A stretch of 10,000 nucleotides of DNA from Calditerrivibrio sp. (GCA_020217115.1 JAIWOA010000008.1:1-10000); one strand, 5' to 3'; shown: positions 1 through 8,026, counted from the stretch's first letter. Notes: generated by a model from the sequence alone, not told the origin. Numbers and translations: made by a program.

Positions 1-1433
1 TTTTGGGGGTAGAGACAGAAAAGGCAGTTCAAGCCAAGATAGATACCGTAACATCCCAGATAAGGAAAGAGCTTAGAAGTAATAAGTTCAATTTTTCCTA
101 TGTCCAAAAAAATGATTCTGGAAAAATATTAATAGGTGTTACAGATACAAATGAAAGGAAAAAAATAACTGAGACTCTATCCAAAAACTACCCTTTTTTA
201 AAGGAAAGTGGCATAACCTCTGATGAAAAGATTATTGAACTTTCCCTCGATACGGATGAAGTGAAAAGAATAAAAGATTATGCGGTAGAACAGGCAGTTC
301 AGGTAATAAGAAATAGGGTTGACCAGTTTGGAGTAAGTGAACCTGTGATACAAAGACAGGGTGAAAATCAGATTCTGGTCCAGCTTGCAGGCATATCAGA
401 CAGTGAAAGGGCTGTTAATTTAATAGGAAAAACAGCACAATTAAAATTTCATTTAGTTGATGAAGCCGCAAATAATGAAGAAAGTATAAAATCTGGAAAC
501 ATACCTGCAGATTCAGTAATTCTTTACAGCAAAGTTATAGATAAGATTTCTGGAAAGATTACCAGTAAAATACCCTATGTATTGAAAAAAGATGCCGTCC
601 TAACCGGTGATTACCTTGTAGAAGCTGAGGTCAGGATATCTTCACAATTTAACGAACCTTATGTTTCTATAAAATTTGATCCAGCAGGTAGCAAAATTTT
701 TGAAGATATTACAGGGGAAAATGTAAACAAAAGAATGGCAATAGTTCTCGACGACAATGTTTATTCTGCCCCTACTATAAGGGAAAAGATATCTGGTGGC
801 GAGGCACAGATCTCTGGAAGCTTCACACTTGAGGAAGCAAAAGATCTGGCAATAGTTTTAAGAGCTGGTAGCTTACCTGCACCTGTAAAAATTCTTGAAA
901 ATAGAACTATAGGACCATCCCTTGGAAAAGACTCAATTAATAAGGGTCTTATTGCAGCATTGATAGGTGTATCTGCTGTTGTAATATTCATGCTTATTTA
1001 CTACAAATTCTCTGGTTTGATAGCAAGTATAGCTCTTCTTTCAAACTCAATACTGATACTTGGGGCAATGGGTATGTTTAATGCAACCCTTACTCTTCCA
1101 GGTATAGCAGGGCTTATATTGACAATGGGTATGGCAATAGATGCAAATGTCCTCATATTTGAAAGGGTCAGGGAAGAACTCAGGATAGGTAGAACCCCCC
1201 TCAATGCCCTTGAAGCAGGCTACGAAAAAGCTATGTCTACAATCGTTGATTCAAATATTACAACACTAATAGCAGGTGTAGTATTATTTCAATTTGGTAC
1301 AGGACCTGTGAAAGGCTTTGCAGTTATATTAAGTATAGGGATATTATCTTCAATATTTACAGCTGTTACCCTTTCAAAAACTATATTTATGACCCTTTAT
1401 GCAAATAAAGATGTCAAAGAATTAAGCATATAG
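1..1433 (+). CDS. secD: Protein translocase subunit SecD (5' partial)
   Basis: SecD is an inner-membrane RND-fold subunit that works with SecF on the SecYEG channel, using proton motive force to help pull exported proteins across the membrane. The frame is open to the left edge. The first in-frame TTG at position 3 is an internal Leu codon, because the SecD family has a first membrane helix and an LDLQGG-like motif before this point; roughly 50 residues are missing. About 476 residues are visible. The periplasmic P1 region includes RNRVDQFGVSEPVIQ near residues 103-117. The P1 head follows, with the FDPAGSKIF segment near 225-233. Five hydrophobic segments lie after about residue 312. The conserved helix motif MAIDANVLIFERVREE is at 377-392, with the key Asp at 380. 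The stop TAG overlaps the secF ribosome binding site, so the two genes are co-transcribed and probably translationally linked. Identification is very secure. Confidence 0.97.
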   Translation, partial: LGVETEKAVQAKIDTVTSQIRKELRSNKFNFSYVQKNDSGKILIGVTDTNERKKITETLSKNYPFLKESGITSDEKIIELSLDTDEVKRIKDYAVEQAVQVIRNRVDQFGVSEPVIQRQGENQILVQLAGISDSERAVNLIGKTAQLKFHLVDEAANNEESIKSGNIPADSVILYSKVIDKISGKITSKIPYVLKKDAVLTGDYLVEAEVRISSQFNEPYVSIKFDPAGSKIFEDITGENVNKRMAIVLDDNVYSAPTIREKISGGEAQISGSFTLEEAKDLAIVLRAGSLPAPVKILENRTIGPSLGKDSINKGLIAALIGVSAVVIFMLIYYKFSGLIASIALLSNSILILGAMGMFNATLTLPGIAGLILTMGMAIDANVLIFERVREELRIGRTPLNALEAGYEKAMSTIVDSNITTLIAGVVLFQFGTGPVKGFAVILSIGILSSIFTAVTLSKTIFMTLYANKDVKELSI

Positions 1434-1443
1434 GGGGTATTAA

Positions 1444-2367
1444 ATGGCAAAATTTGTGGAATTAATTAAAAATGACAGAAAGATAGAATTCATAGGTAAA
1501 TCAAAATTATTTTTCCTTATTTCTGCTTGTTTGATATTGTTGTCACTTTTCCTCATTTTTACAAAGGGGCTCAATCTTGGAATAGACTTTGCAGGTGGAA
1601 CAGTAATACAGCTGAAATATGATAAATCACCTAATATAGGAGATTTAAGAAAAGCTATTGATGAACTAAAAATAGGAGATTATTCAATACAACACTTCGG
1701 TAATCCCAATGAAGTAATAATAAGACTTGGTAAAACAAAAGATATCCCCCTTGATGAACTTTCTAAAACTATTAAAAGTAAATTATCTACAGTTGAGACT
1801 GGTAATAAATTTGTGATAGAAAGGATAGAACAGGTTGGTCCTCAAGTAGGTTATGAACTTAAGTATAAGGCTTCTATGGCTTTAATCTACGCTACCATTG
1901 GTGTGTTGATATATGTGGCCATAAGATTTGAGATTATTTATGCTATAGGAGCTATATTGGCATTAGTCCACGATGTAATCATAACTCTTGGGGCACTTAG
2001 TATTTCTGGAAAGGAATTTAATCTTACGGTAGTTGCAGCATTACTTGCCTTAATAGGTTATTCCCTCAACGATACAATAGTCGTATATGACAGAATAAGG
2101 GAGAGATTAAAAAATTCTACAGGCAATCTACCCCTTCAACAGATCATAAATTCAAGTATCAATGAAACACTCAGCAGAACTATTATAACATCTCTGCTCA
2201 CTTTTCTCACTGTGTTTGCTTTAATGATCTTTGGAGGTGAGGTCATCAAACCTTTTGCATTTACTCTTGTAGTAGGAATAGTAGTAGGGACCTATTCTTC
2301 CATTGGAATAGCCAGTAGTCTGGTATTTTTGACCAAAAAAATAAAAATAAATAAAAAGGTGGGGTAA
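1444..2367 (+). CDS. secF: Protein translocase subunit SecF
   Basis: SecF is the partner of SecD in the SecDF accessory translocase of the inner membrane. The 307-residue length is normal for a separate SecF. A first membrane helix lies at about residues 21-40, followed by the family motif GIDFAGGT at 46-53. A short periplasmic domain carries the VGPQVG motif at 131-136, and five more helices follow from about residue 143. Conserved intramembrane positions are present, including Asp177 in ALVHDVIITL and Asp210 in SLNDTIVVYDRIRE. The ATG at 1444 is preceded by AGGGGG at 1432-1437, six bases away and overlapping the secD stop. The last codons form the left arm of an intrinsic terminator, and the TAA stop lies in its loop, which marks this as the last gene of the secDF operon. 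SecD and SecF are separate genes here, unlike the fused SecDF of Bacillus. Confidence 0.97.
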   Translation: MAKFVELIKNDRKIEFIGKSKLFFLISACLILLSLFLIFTKGLNLGIDFAGGTVIQLKYDKSPNIGDLRKAIDELKIGDYSIQHFGNPNEVIIRLGKTKDIPLDELSKTIKSKLSTVETGNKFVIERIEQVGPQVGYELKYKASMALIYATIGVLIYVAIRFEIIYAIGAILALVHDVIITLGALSISGKEFNLTVVAALLALIGYSLNDTIVVYDRIRERLKNSTGNLPLQQIINSSINETLSRTIITSLLTFLTVFALMIFGGEVIKPFAFTLVVGIVVGTYSSIGIASSLVFLTKKIKINKKVG

Positions 2368-2380
2368 CCCACCTTTTTTT
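2353..2380 (+). terminator. Intrinsic terminator of secDF, overlapping the secF 3' end
   Basis: AAAAAGGTGGG at 2353-2363 pairs perfectly with CCCACCTTTTT at 2368-2378. The loop is GTAA (2364-2367) and the T tract runs through 2380. The stem is 11 bp, with a GC-rich top and A-U pairs at the base. This is a classical Rho-independent terminator. The secF stop codon (2365-2367) lies within the loop, so the left arm is coding sequence. Confidence 0.9.
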
Positions 2381-2381
2381 A

Positions 2382-2390
2382 TGCTATAAT
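2382..2390 (+). promoter_or_regulatory. Extended -10 promoter for the ParA-family gene
   Basis: TGCTATAAT at 2382-2390 matches the extended -10 consensus TGnTATAAT exactly. Transcription would start near 2397, about 25 bases before the ATG at 2421. No good -35 hexamer exists 16-18 bp upstream, where the sequence is the terminator loop and right arm, so recognition would depend on the TG extension. The site begins two bases after the secDF terminator T tract, so the ParA gene looks transcriptionally independent of secDF. Confidence 0.6.
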
Positions 2391-2420
2391 ATACTATAAA
2401 ATAATTCTTGAAGGTGAATT

Positions 2421-3149
2421 ATGAAGATAGTAGCATTATACAATGTAAAAGGTGGGGTGGGTAAGACCTCCTCTTCTGTTAATCTTGCATATCTCTCAGG
2501 GATGGATGGCTATAAAACGGTTCTCTGGGACCTTGACCCACAGGGTGCCGCTACCTTTTATTTAAATTCAATGGATAAGATGAAAGGTAATATAAAAAAA
2601 ATAATAACTGACAAAGATTTCTACGAAAAAAATATCCAGAATACAGATTATCCAAATTTAAAACTTTTACCATCTGATATAGATCTTAGAAATATAGATC
2701 TACTTTTCAACGAAATAAAGAAATCTGGCAAGAAATTTAGAGAGTCTGTAAAAGATGGGTTTGAAAATTTTGATGTGGTTTTTATAGACTGCCCCCCCGG
2801 GATTTCTACCTTGTCTGAAAATATTATAGATGTAATAGATCTAATATTAACACCTCTCATACCATCCCCGTTATCCTTTAGAACCTATGAATTATTGATC
2901 GGTTTTTCAGAAAATAAACCTATAAAAGCATTCTTTACAATGGTAGATAAAAGAAAAAAACTACACAAAGAGATTATATCTACATATCTAAATGAAAACC
3001 ACTTTTTAAAAACATATATCCCATACTCATCAAAAATAGAAATGATGGGGATAGAGAAAAAACCGTTACCTGAATATGAGAAAAAATCTGAAGCCACTGA
3101 AAGCTATTTTATGCTATGGCAAGAGGTAAAGAAATTGTTAAAAATTTAA
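2421..3149 (+). CDS. ParA/Soj-family ATPase (orphan, no ParB alongside)
   Basis: This 242-residue protein is a deviant-Walker P-loop ATPase of the ParA/MinD superfamily. Family members form ATP-dependent dimers that position DNA or protein cargo on the nucleoid or membrane. The deviant Walker A motif KGGVGKT lies at residues 10-16, with the signature first Lys at 10. The switch I-like DLDPQG lies at 37-42, and the Walker B-type segment DVVFIDCPPG at 118-127. There is no N-terminal DNA-binding extension and no obvious C-terminal amphipathic MinD helix, which favours a small Soj-type or orphan ParA. ATG 2421 is supported by AAGGTG at 2411-2416. No parB or centromere-like repeat is visible here; the neighbours are secF and a sensor kinase in the same direction, each with its own signals. 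The family call is secure. The cargo (chromosome, chemoreceptor array, pilus or other) cannot be told from this sequence, so no gene symbol is given. Confidence 0.88.
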   Translation: MKIVALYNVKGGVGKTSSSVNLAYLSGMDGYKTVLWDLDPQGAATFYLNSMDKMKGNIKKIITDKDFYEKNIQNTDYPNLKLLPSDIDLRNIDLLFNEIKKSGKKFRESVKDGFENFDVVFIDCPPGISTLSENIIDVIDLILTPLIPSPLSFRTYELLIGFSENKPIKAFFTMVDKRKKLHKEIISTYLNENHFLKTYIPYSSKIEMMGIEKKPLPEYEKKSEATESYFMLWQEVKKLLKI

Positions 3150-3155
3150 AATCTA

Positions 3156-3184
3156 TTGACTTACTACAATTAATGAAATAAAAT
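3156..3184 (+). promoter_or_regulatory. Sigma70-type promoter for the sensor kinase
   Basis: TTGACT at 3156-3161 and TAAAAT at 3179-3184 are separated by exactly 17 bases. Each hexamer has one mismatch to the consensus. Transcription would begin near 3191, giving a leader of about 54 bases before the ATG at 3245. The -35 starts seven bases after the ParA stop codon. No terminator is visible between the ParA gene and this promoter, so some read-through is possible. The rest of 3150-3244 is very AT-rich with no convincing operator. Confidence 0.65.
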
Positions 3185-3244
3185 TAAAAATATACATTTT
3201 AAAACTTTTAATAAACTATTGATGTCTTTAAATAATATTGGGGA

Positions 3245-5164
3245 ATGCTTTTGAGATCTTTATTTTTAATTGTTGTTTTATCATTATTGCTTTTGCCATT
3301 CAGTCTTCATCCCTATGAATTAAAAACTATAAATGTTGTTATAGACAACAACTATCCCCCCTACTCTTTTTTAAACGAAGAGAAGCAGATAGATGGTTTT
3401 AGCATCGATCTGTGGAAACTGTTTGAAGAAAAAACAGGTATAAAAGTAAATATAGATGCGAAAGAATGGTCATTGGCACAGGAAGAGATGATTCAAGGGA
3501 ATCATGATGTAATCGACACTGTATTCAGGAATCCTAAGAGGGAAATCATATACGATTTTTCATCCCCATATGAAAGAGTTGATACATTTATTTTTTATCA
3601 CAAAAATATTACCGGGATTAATAATTTAAATAAACTTAAAGGTTTCCAGATAGCTACAAAAAAAGGTGGTGCTACAATAACATACTTACAAGAAAATAAA
3701 TTTACAAACATAAAAGAATTCAACTCAGATGAAGAAATGATTATTTCTGCTAAAAATGCCGAAACAACAGTCTTTGCAATTGGTATTAATACAGGTTACT
3801 ATTTTCTTTATAAATACGGCGTACAAAAAGAATTTAAAATAATGGAAAAACCTATATTTTCAAATTACTTACACCGTGCTGTAAAAAAAGGGAACAAAGA
3901 TCTTCTATATACTATAAACAATGGTTTTTCAAAAATATCACAGGAGGAGATTGATAATTTAAGAGAGAAGTGGTTTGGAAAATATACACAAACAGTATAC
4001 AACTATAAGGTAGTCGTTTATACAATATTATCAGCATCTTTAGTTATTTTTATTCTATTATACATAAACTACTATTTGAAGAAAACCGTTTCAGAAAGAA
4101 CAAAAGAGTTAGAGATTGAAAAGGAGAAATTTATTACTCTTTTTAACAATTCCGATCATATGATGGGACTTCTTGATAGAGGTGGAAATTTTATTATAGC
4201 AAATGATACAACATATGAAACTTTTAATCTGAAGAAAAATTCCCTTAATGATAAAAATATAAGTGAACTACCAATATTTAAAAATTTCCATGAAAACATG
4301 GAGATTTTATCAAAAGGTTTAAGACTGGCCTTAGATGGAGAAAAAGCTGTAGCAAAAATATCTTTTATCAATAGAGAAACAGGAACAACTAAATACTTCC
4401 ATACCTCATTGATCCCAATAAAGAAAAACAGTGAAACAATCTATATCATTGCAGAGGGTAAAGATATAACGGAACATATAGATTATGTAAAAGAGATGGA
4501 AAAGATCAAGGCAGCTAAAAACATTGAAATGATCATCGCCGGGCTTGCCCACGATTTTAACAATCTACTTGCAGGAATAAATAATTACATAAGCATCATG
4601 GATGAATTAAATAAAGATGAAAATGTTGCAACAATGATTGAAAAAATCAGATTAGCATACAAAAGAGTAACAAATCTTACCAGACAGATCTTATCCTTTG
4701 CTAAAGGTGTTGAGCCAAACTATGAGGATACAGATATTTATGAACTGTTAAAAAATGTTATAAATTTTAATTCCTACAGCTATAAAGATATAAATATAAA
4801 ATTTGATCCCCCTAAAGATAAAAAGATATTGAAATTAGACCCAAATTTAATCTCTCAGGTATTTGAAAATCTAATTATCAATGGAATACAGTCTATGGAT
4901 GAAAAAGGCACTTTGACCATATACTGCTCAACAATTAATGAAAATGATAAAATGTTAATCAGGATATCAATTAAAGACGAAGGTTGTGGAATACCAGATT
5001 CAGATCTTCATACTATATTCCAACCACTATACACCACCAAGAAAAAAGGTAACGGTCTTGGTCTGTATATGGCAAGACTAATAATAGAAAAACATTCAGG
5101 ATTTATAAAAGTAGAATCTGAAGTAAATAAAGGTACAACATTTCATATATACCTACCATTGTAG
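3245..5164 (+). CDS. Membrane sensor histidine kinase with periplasmic SBP (SBP_bac_3-like) and PAS domains
   Basis: A 639-residue signalling kinase. Residues 1-20 form a hydrophobic signal or anchor segment. Residues about 27-246 resemble a family-3 solute-binding domain, with NNYPPYSF (35-42), IDGFSIDLWKLFEEKTGI (49-66) and YDFSSPYERVDTF (103-115). One membrane helix lies at about 255-277, followed by a charged, probably coiled linker (279-297). A PAS-like domain spans about 298-411. The kinase core has an H box with phospho-acceptor His436 in GLAHDFNN, an N box ENLIINGIQS (541-550), a G1 box DEGCGI (578-583), an F-box-like segment IFQPLYTTK (591-599) and a G2 box GNGLGL (602-607). All catalytic motifs look intact, and the HDFNN form recalls NtrB-like kinases. 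No HAMP or receiver domain is present and no response regulator is adjacent. ATG 3245 has GGGG only one base upstream; TTG 3251 is better spaced from it and would remove just two residues. The architecture is clear; the ligand and partner are unknown. Confidence 0.9.
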   Translation: MLLRSLFLIVVLSLLLLPFSLHPYELKTINVVIDNNYPPYSFLNEEKQIDGFSIDLWKLFEEKTGIKVNIDAKEWSLAQEEMIQGNHDVIDTVFRNPKREIIYDFSSPYERVDTFIFYHKNITGINNLNKLKGFQIATKKGGATITYLQENKFTNIKEFNSDEEMIISAKNAETTVFAIGINTGYYFLYKYGVQKEFKIMEKPIFSNYLHRAVKKGNKDLLYTINNGFSKISQEEIDNLREKWFGKYTQTVYNYKVVVYTILSASLVIFILLYINYYLKKTVSERTKELEIEKEKFITLFNNSDHMMGLLDRGGNFIIANDTTYETFNLKKNSLNDKNISELPIFKNFHENMEILSKGLRLALDGEKAVAKISFINRETGTTKYFHTSLIPIKKNSETIYIIAEGKDITEHIDYVKEMEKIKAAKNIEMIIAGLAHDFNNLLAGINNYISIMDELNKDENVATMIEKIRLAYKRVTNLTRQILSFAKGVEPNYEDTDIYELLKNVINFNSYSYKDINIKFDPPKDKKILKLDPNLISQVFENLIINGIQSMDEKGTLTIYCSTINENDKMLIRISIKDEGCGIPDSDLHTIFQPLYTTKKKGNGLGLYMARLIIEKHSGFIKVESEVNKGTTFHIYLPL

Positions 5165-5179
5165 TATATATATTTTAAT

Positions 5180-5205
5180 ATGCGGGGTAGTAGTATACCC
5201 CGCAT
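5180..5205. terminator. Hairpin between convergent genes, probable bidirectional terminator
   Basis: ATGCGGGGTA (5180-5189) pairs perfectly with TACCCCGCAT (5196-5205) around the six-base loop GTAGTA. The 10-bp stem is GC-rich against a very AT-rich surrounding. It lies 16 bases after the kinase stop and 13 bases after the cimA stop on the other strand, the right place to end both transcripts. Neither flank has a pure T tract (only mixed A/T), so termination may be weaker than at 2353-2380, or the hairpin may act mainly as an mRNA 3' end protector. Confidence 0.65.
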
Positions 5206-5217
5206 TATATATTACTA

Positions 5218-6795
5218 TTACTTATAAGCATCCTTGTACAATTTGTACTCTATGGAATCTACCAATGCTTGATAGCTTGCATCTATTATATTGTGGGCAA
5301 CACCTACTGTACCCCAAATCTCCTTTTCATCCCTGGACTCTATTAAAACCCTTGTCACAGCCTTTGTACCATCTTTTCCTGAAAGTATCCTGACTTTGAA
5401 GTCAACAAGTTCCATAGTCTTGAGGGAAGGATAAAACTTCTCCAGAGCCTTTCTCAGGGAAAGATCAAGGGCATTTACAGGACCATTACCTATAGCAGCA
5501 GTATGCTCAATCTCACCACCCACCATAAGCATTACAGTAGCTTCTGCAAATGGAGGTTCAAGGGCACTTCTCTTTTCATCTATCACTCTAAAACTGAGCA
5601 GGTCAAAGAATTTCCTAAAATTACCCAAACCTTTTCTAATGAGTAACTCAAATGATGCCTCTGCCCCTTCGAACTGGAATCCTTTGTTTTCAAGATCCTT
5701 TAGCTTCTCAAGTATCGTTGAAAGATTTGGATCATTTGGGTCTATTTCAAGACCAAAATCCCTTGCTTTATAAATGAGGTTACTCTTACCTGAAAGGTCT
5801 GAAATGAGAACCCTCTGTTTATTACCTACCAATTCTGGTTCAATATGTTCGTAAGTCCTGGAATTTTTTAAAATAGCACTTACATGCACCCCACCTTTAT
5901 GTGCAAAGGCAGATCTTCCAACATATGGCTGATGTATGTTGTGCTTAAGATTTCCAAGCTCATTTATTAGCCTTGATATTTTTACAAGCTTTTTTAACTG
6001 TTCATCACTAACAACATCAAAACCATATTTCAGTTTTAAGTTTGGAATTATGGAACAAAGATTTGCATTTCCACATCTCTCACCATACCCATTTATTGTT
6101 CCCTGAACATGTATTATGCCATGTCTAACTGCTAAAATTGAATTGGCAACAGCACAATCGCTGTCATTATGACAGTGTATACCAAGTGGGTAGTCTCCAA
6201 TCTCTTTCTTCACTTCTTCTATGATAGTAACAATCTCATCAGGCATAGTTCCACCATTCGTGTCACAGAGCACAAGACAATCAGCCTTTGCATCTATTGC
6301 TGCTTTTAGAGTTTTTATTCCGTACTCCTTGTTAGCCTTGTAACCATCAAAGAAATGCTCAGCATCATAAAAAACTGTACCCACTCTCTTCTTAAGATAT
6401 GCAATACTGTCATTGATTATTTCAAGATTACCATCAAGGGATATTTTCAAAGCCTCCTTCACATGAAGATCCCATGTTTTACCAAAAATCGTCACGGTTG
6501 GAGCACCACTCTGCAACAAAGCTTGAATATTATCATCTGCATCGCAGGAAAGCTTAGCCCTTCTTGTACTTCCAAAGGCAGCAACATGAGAAGCAGCTTT
6601 TCTTGATTTTTTAACTTCATTGAAAAAGTCTATATCTCGGGGGTTGGAACCAGGCCAACCACCCTCAATATAATCTACCCCAAAATCTACTAAAGATTCG
6701 GCTATCCTTACTTTATCCTGAACAGTAAAATTTACATCTTCAGCCTGCGTACCATCCCTTAGTGTGGTATCGTATATAACTATCTTATGAGACAT
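5218..6795 (-). CDS. cimA: (R)-citramalate synthase, long LeuA-like form
   Basis: The enzyme condenses pyruvate with acetyl-CoA to (R)-citramalate, the first step of the threonine-independent route to 2-oxobutyrate and isoleucine. The 525-residue length fits the citramalate synthase family typified by Geobacter CimA. An HMGL-like TIM barrel opens with DTTLRDGTQ (9-17), containing the catalytic Arg13 and metal ligand Asp14. HCHND at 207-211 supplies the metal-binding His pair, and [11 protein letters not shown] (236-246) the expected C-terminal barrel Asn. A LeuA-type regulatory domain occupies about 395-520, including [16 protein letters not shown] (436-451), consistent with feedback by isoleucine as in this family. 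The frame is open 22 codons further upstream to 6861, but that part lies inside lysC. The ATG at 6795 starts the conserved sequence and has GGAGGAAGGGG just before it, so it was chosen. The start overlaps the lysC end by 11 bases. A 2-isopropylmalate synthase or homocitrate synthase is less likely given the [13 protein letters not shown] start and length. Confidence 0.93.
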   Translation of the reverse strand: MSHKIVIYDTTLRDGTQAEDVNFTVQDKVRIAESLVDFGVDYIEGGWPGSNPRDIDFFNEVKKSRKAASHVAAFGSTRRAKLSCDADDNIQALLQSGAPTVTIFGKTWDLHVKEALKISLDGNLEIINDSIAYLKKRVGTVFYDAEHFFDGYKANKEYGIKTLKAAIDAKADCLVLCDTNGGTMPDEIVTIIEEVKKEIGDYPLGIHCHNDSDCAVANSILAVRHGIIHVQGTINGYGERCGNANLCSIIPNLKLKYGFDVVSDEQLKKLVKISRLINELGNLKHNIHQPYVGRSAFAHKGGVHVSAILKNSRTYEHIEPELVGNKQRVLISDLSGKSNLIYKARDFGLEIDPNDPNLSTILEKLKDLENKGFQFEGAEASFELLIRKGLGNFRKFFDLLSFRVIDEKRSALEPPFAEATVMLMVGGEIEHTAAIGNGPVNALDLSLRKALEKFYPSLKTMELVDFKVRILSGKDGTKAVTRVLIESRDEKEIWGTVGVAHNIIDASYQALVDSIEYKLYKDAYK

Positions 6796-7273
6796 TGTCC
6801 CCTTCCTCCACAAATTTTTCGTGTAATGTTCTAACTGCAAGTTCTGCAAATTTTTCATCAATTACACAAGAGATTTTAATTTCACTTGTGGAGATCATCT
6901 GAATATTTATATTGTTTTCAGATAAAAGTTTAAACATCTTAGCAGCTACACCAGCATGGCTTTTCATACCAACACCAACAATTGAAACCTTAGCAATATT
7001 CTCATCACTTACAACTTTTGCTGCACCGATATTATTTTTGATATTATCACATGCATCTATAGCTCTGAGAAGATCTGTTTTTGCAACAGTAAAAGAAAGG
7101 TCTGTTTTGCCATCAAGGCCAACATTCTGAATAATCATATCTACATTTATATTTGCATCTGCAAGTTTCCCAAAAATATCTGCAGCAATTCCAGGTCTAT
7201 CTGGAACACCTACAATAGTAATTTTTGCCTGATTTTTGTCTGAAGTTACTCCTGAAACAATCACTTTTTCCAT
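6785..7273 (-). CDS. lysC: Aspartate kinase beta subunit from an internal in-frame start
   Basis: Codon 248 of lysC is an ATG (7271-7273) preceded eight bases upstream by a perfect AAGGAGG (7282-7288, minus strand). Initiation here gives a 162-residue protein beginning [19 protein letters not shown] and consisting of the two ACT domains. In Bacillus subtilis and Corynebacterium glutamicum, aspartokinase is an alpha2beta2 enzyme whose beta subunit is made from an in-frame internal start at the corresponding point, between kinase and ACT domains. The signal strength and position here match that arrangement. That the internal start is used in this organism is inference. Confidence 0.72.
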   Translation of the reverse strand: MEKVIVSGVTSDKNQAKITIVGVPDRPGIAADIFGKLADANINVDMIIQNVGLDGKTDLSFTVAKTDLLRAIDACDNIKNNIGAAKVVSDENIAKVSIVGVGMKSHAGVAAKMFKLLSENNINIQMISTSEIKISCVIDEKFAELAVRTLHEKFVEEGDNVS

Positions 7274-8014
7274 ATCTTTATCCTCCTTAATTACCAAAGT
7301 TCCTGGTTTTTCTTCTAAAGATGAAAGTACTAAAATTGGGGTATTGTATTTCATTCCGAGTTCAACTGATCTTGATTGTAAAACCTTTGCTCCCAGAGAT
7401 GCAAGTTCTAACATCTCCTCATAGGATATTCTATCCAATTTTTTTGCAGATTTTACAATCCTTGGATCAGCAGTATAAACTCCATCCACATCTGTATATA
7501 TCTCACAAACATCAGCCTTTATTGCAGCAGCAATGGCCACTGCTGTGGTATCTGAACCACCTCTACCAAGGGTAGTTATGTCACCAGTCTCTGGAAAAAT
7601 ACCCTGAAAACCTGCTACAACACAAATTTTCCCCTCCTTTAATGCTTTAAAAATCCTTTCTGCAGTGATCTTTACAATTCTGCTTTTGGAGTGGGATCCA
7701 TCTGTGATCATACCTATCTGAAAACCTGTGAAAGATATGGCATCATGACCAAGCTCTTTTATAGCTTGTGTCACAAGTGGTATAGCTGCAGTTTCACCTG
7801 TAGATACCAACTGATCATATTCCCGGAGATCATACTTAGGAGAAATCTCCTTCAACAGATTAATGAGCCTATCTGTTTCCCCTGCCATAGCAGAAGATAC
7901 AACAACGACATCATGTCCCTGCTCCCTTTTTTTAACAACCATTCTGGCCACATTCTTAATTCTTTCGATAGAACCAACGCTTGTACCGCCAAATTTCATT
8001 ACAACCAAGCTCAT
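6785..8014 (-). CDS. lysC: Aspartate kinase, alpha subunit / full-length (two ACT domains)
   Basis: The enzyme phosphorylates L-aspartate to 4-aspartyl phosphate, the entry step to lysine, threonine and methionine (and diaminopimelate for the cell wall). It has 409 residues, the standard size of the monofunctional two-ACT class. The amino acid kinase domain begins with KFGGTSVG (7-14) and continues through STGE (71-74), [13 protein letters not shown] (148-160) and [14 protein letters not shown] (173-186). ACT1 is at about 265-335 ([14 protein letters not shown]) and ACT2 at about 341-400 ([16 protein letters not shown]), the usual site of lysine and/or threonine feedback. ATG 8014 has AAGGAGG at 8020-8026, placed directly behind the apgM-like gene stop, with a 13-bp gap. 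The 3' end overlaps cimA by 11 bases. An internal start at codon 248 probably makes a separate beta subunit. No leader riboswitch fits in the 13-bp gap, so allosteric control is the visible regulation. Confidence 0.96.
   Translation of the reverse strand: MSLVVMKFGGTSVGSIERIKNVARMVVKKREQGHDVVVVSSAMAGETDRLINLLKEISPKYDLREYDQLVSTGETAAIPLVTQAIKELGHDAISFTGFQIGMITDGSHSKSRIVKITAERIFKALKEGKICVVAGFQGIFPETGDITTLGRGGSDTTAVAIAAAIKADVCEIYTDVDGVYTADPRIVKSAKKLDRISYEEMLELASLGAKVLQSRSVELGMKYNTPILVLSSLEEKPGTLVIKEDKDMEKVIVSGVTSDKNQAKITIVGVPDRPGIAADIFGKLADANINVDMIIQNVGLDGKTDLSFTVAKTDLLRAIDACDNIKNNIGAAKVVSDENIAKVSIVGVGMKSHAGVAAKMFKLLSENNINIQMISTSEIKISCVIDEKFAELAVRTLHEKFVEEGDNVS
6799..6809 (-). promoter_or_regulatory. 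Ribosome binding site that fixes the cimA start
   Basis: On the minus strand GGAGGAAGGGG lies three bases before the ATG at 6795; its GGAGG core (6805-6809) is nine bases from that ATG. The site is inside the last codons of lysC (Glu-Glu-Gly region), so cimA translation is probably coupled to lysC. It supports the shorter start over the in-frame ATG codons further upstream. Confidence 0.75.
7282..7288 (-). promoter_or_regulatory. Internal Shine-Dalgarno for the lysC beta subunit
   Basis: AAGGAGG on the minus strand, eight bases before the in-frame ATG at 7273. It falls on the Lys-Glu-Asp codons (243-245) of full-length LysC and is as strong as the site for the full-length protein at 8020-8026. 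Confidence 0.7.
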
Positions 8015-8019
8015 TAAAG

Positions 8020-8026
8020 CCTCCTT
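8020..8026 (-). promoter_or_regulatory. Ribosome binding site of lysC
   Basis: AAGGAGG on the minus strand, five bases from the lysC ATG at 8014 and one base after the TGA of the upstream gene (8028-8030). The stop-RBS-start order favours re-initiation by ribosomes finishing the upstream gene. Confidence 0.8.

Noticed and set aside
3..5. TTG at position 3 as the start of secD
   Set aside because: It is an internal Leu of SecD; the first membrane helix and the LDLQGG-like motif must lie upstream of the window.
2677..2703. Short direct repeat ATATAGATCT in the ParA gene
   Set aside because: Two copies 16 bases apart, explained by coding of similar residues (DIDLRNIDLL); no further copies, so not an iteron or centromere array.
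3184..3202. AT-only imperfect inverted repeat (TTAAAAAT / ATTTTAA) in the leader of the sensor kinase
   Set aside because: It is imperfect, has no GC pairs, and is expected by chance in such AT-rich sequence; not supported as an operator.
6796..6861. A 22-codon N-terminal extension of cimA up to an in-frame ATG at 6861
   Set aside because: It lies within lysC, has no family similarity, and the conserved protein begins at the ATG at 6795 with a strong ribosome site.
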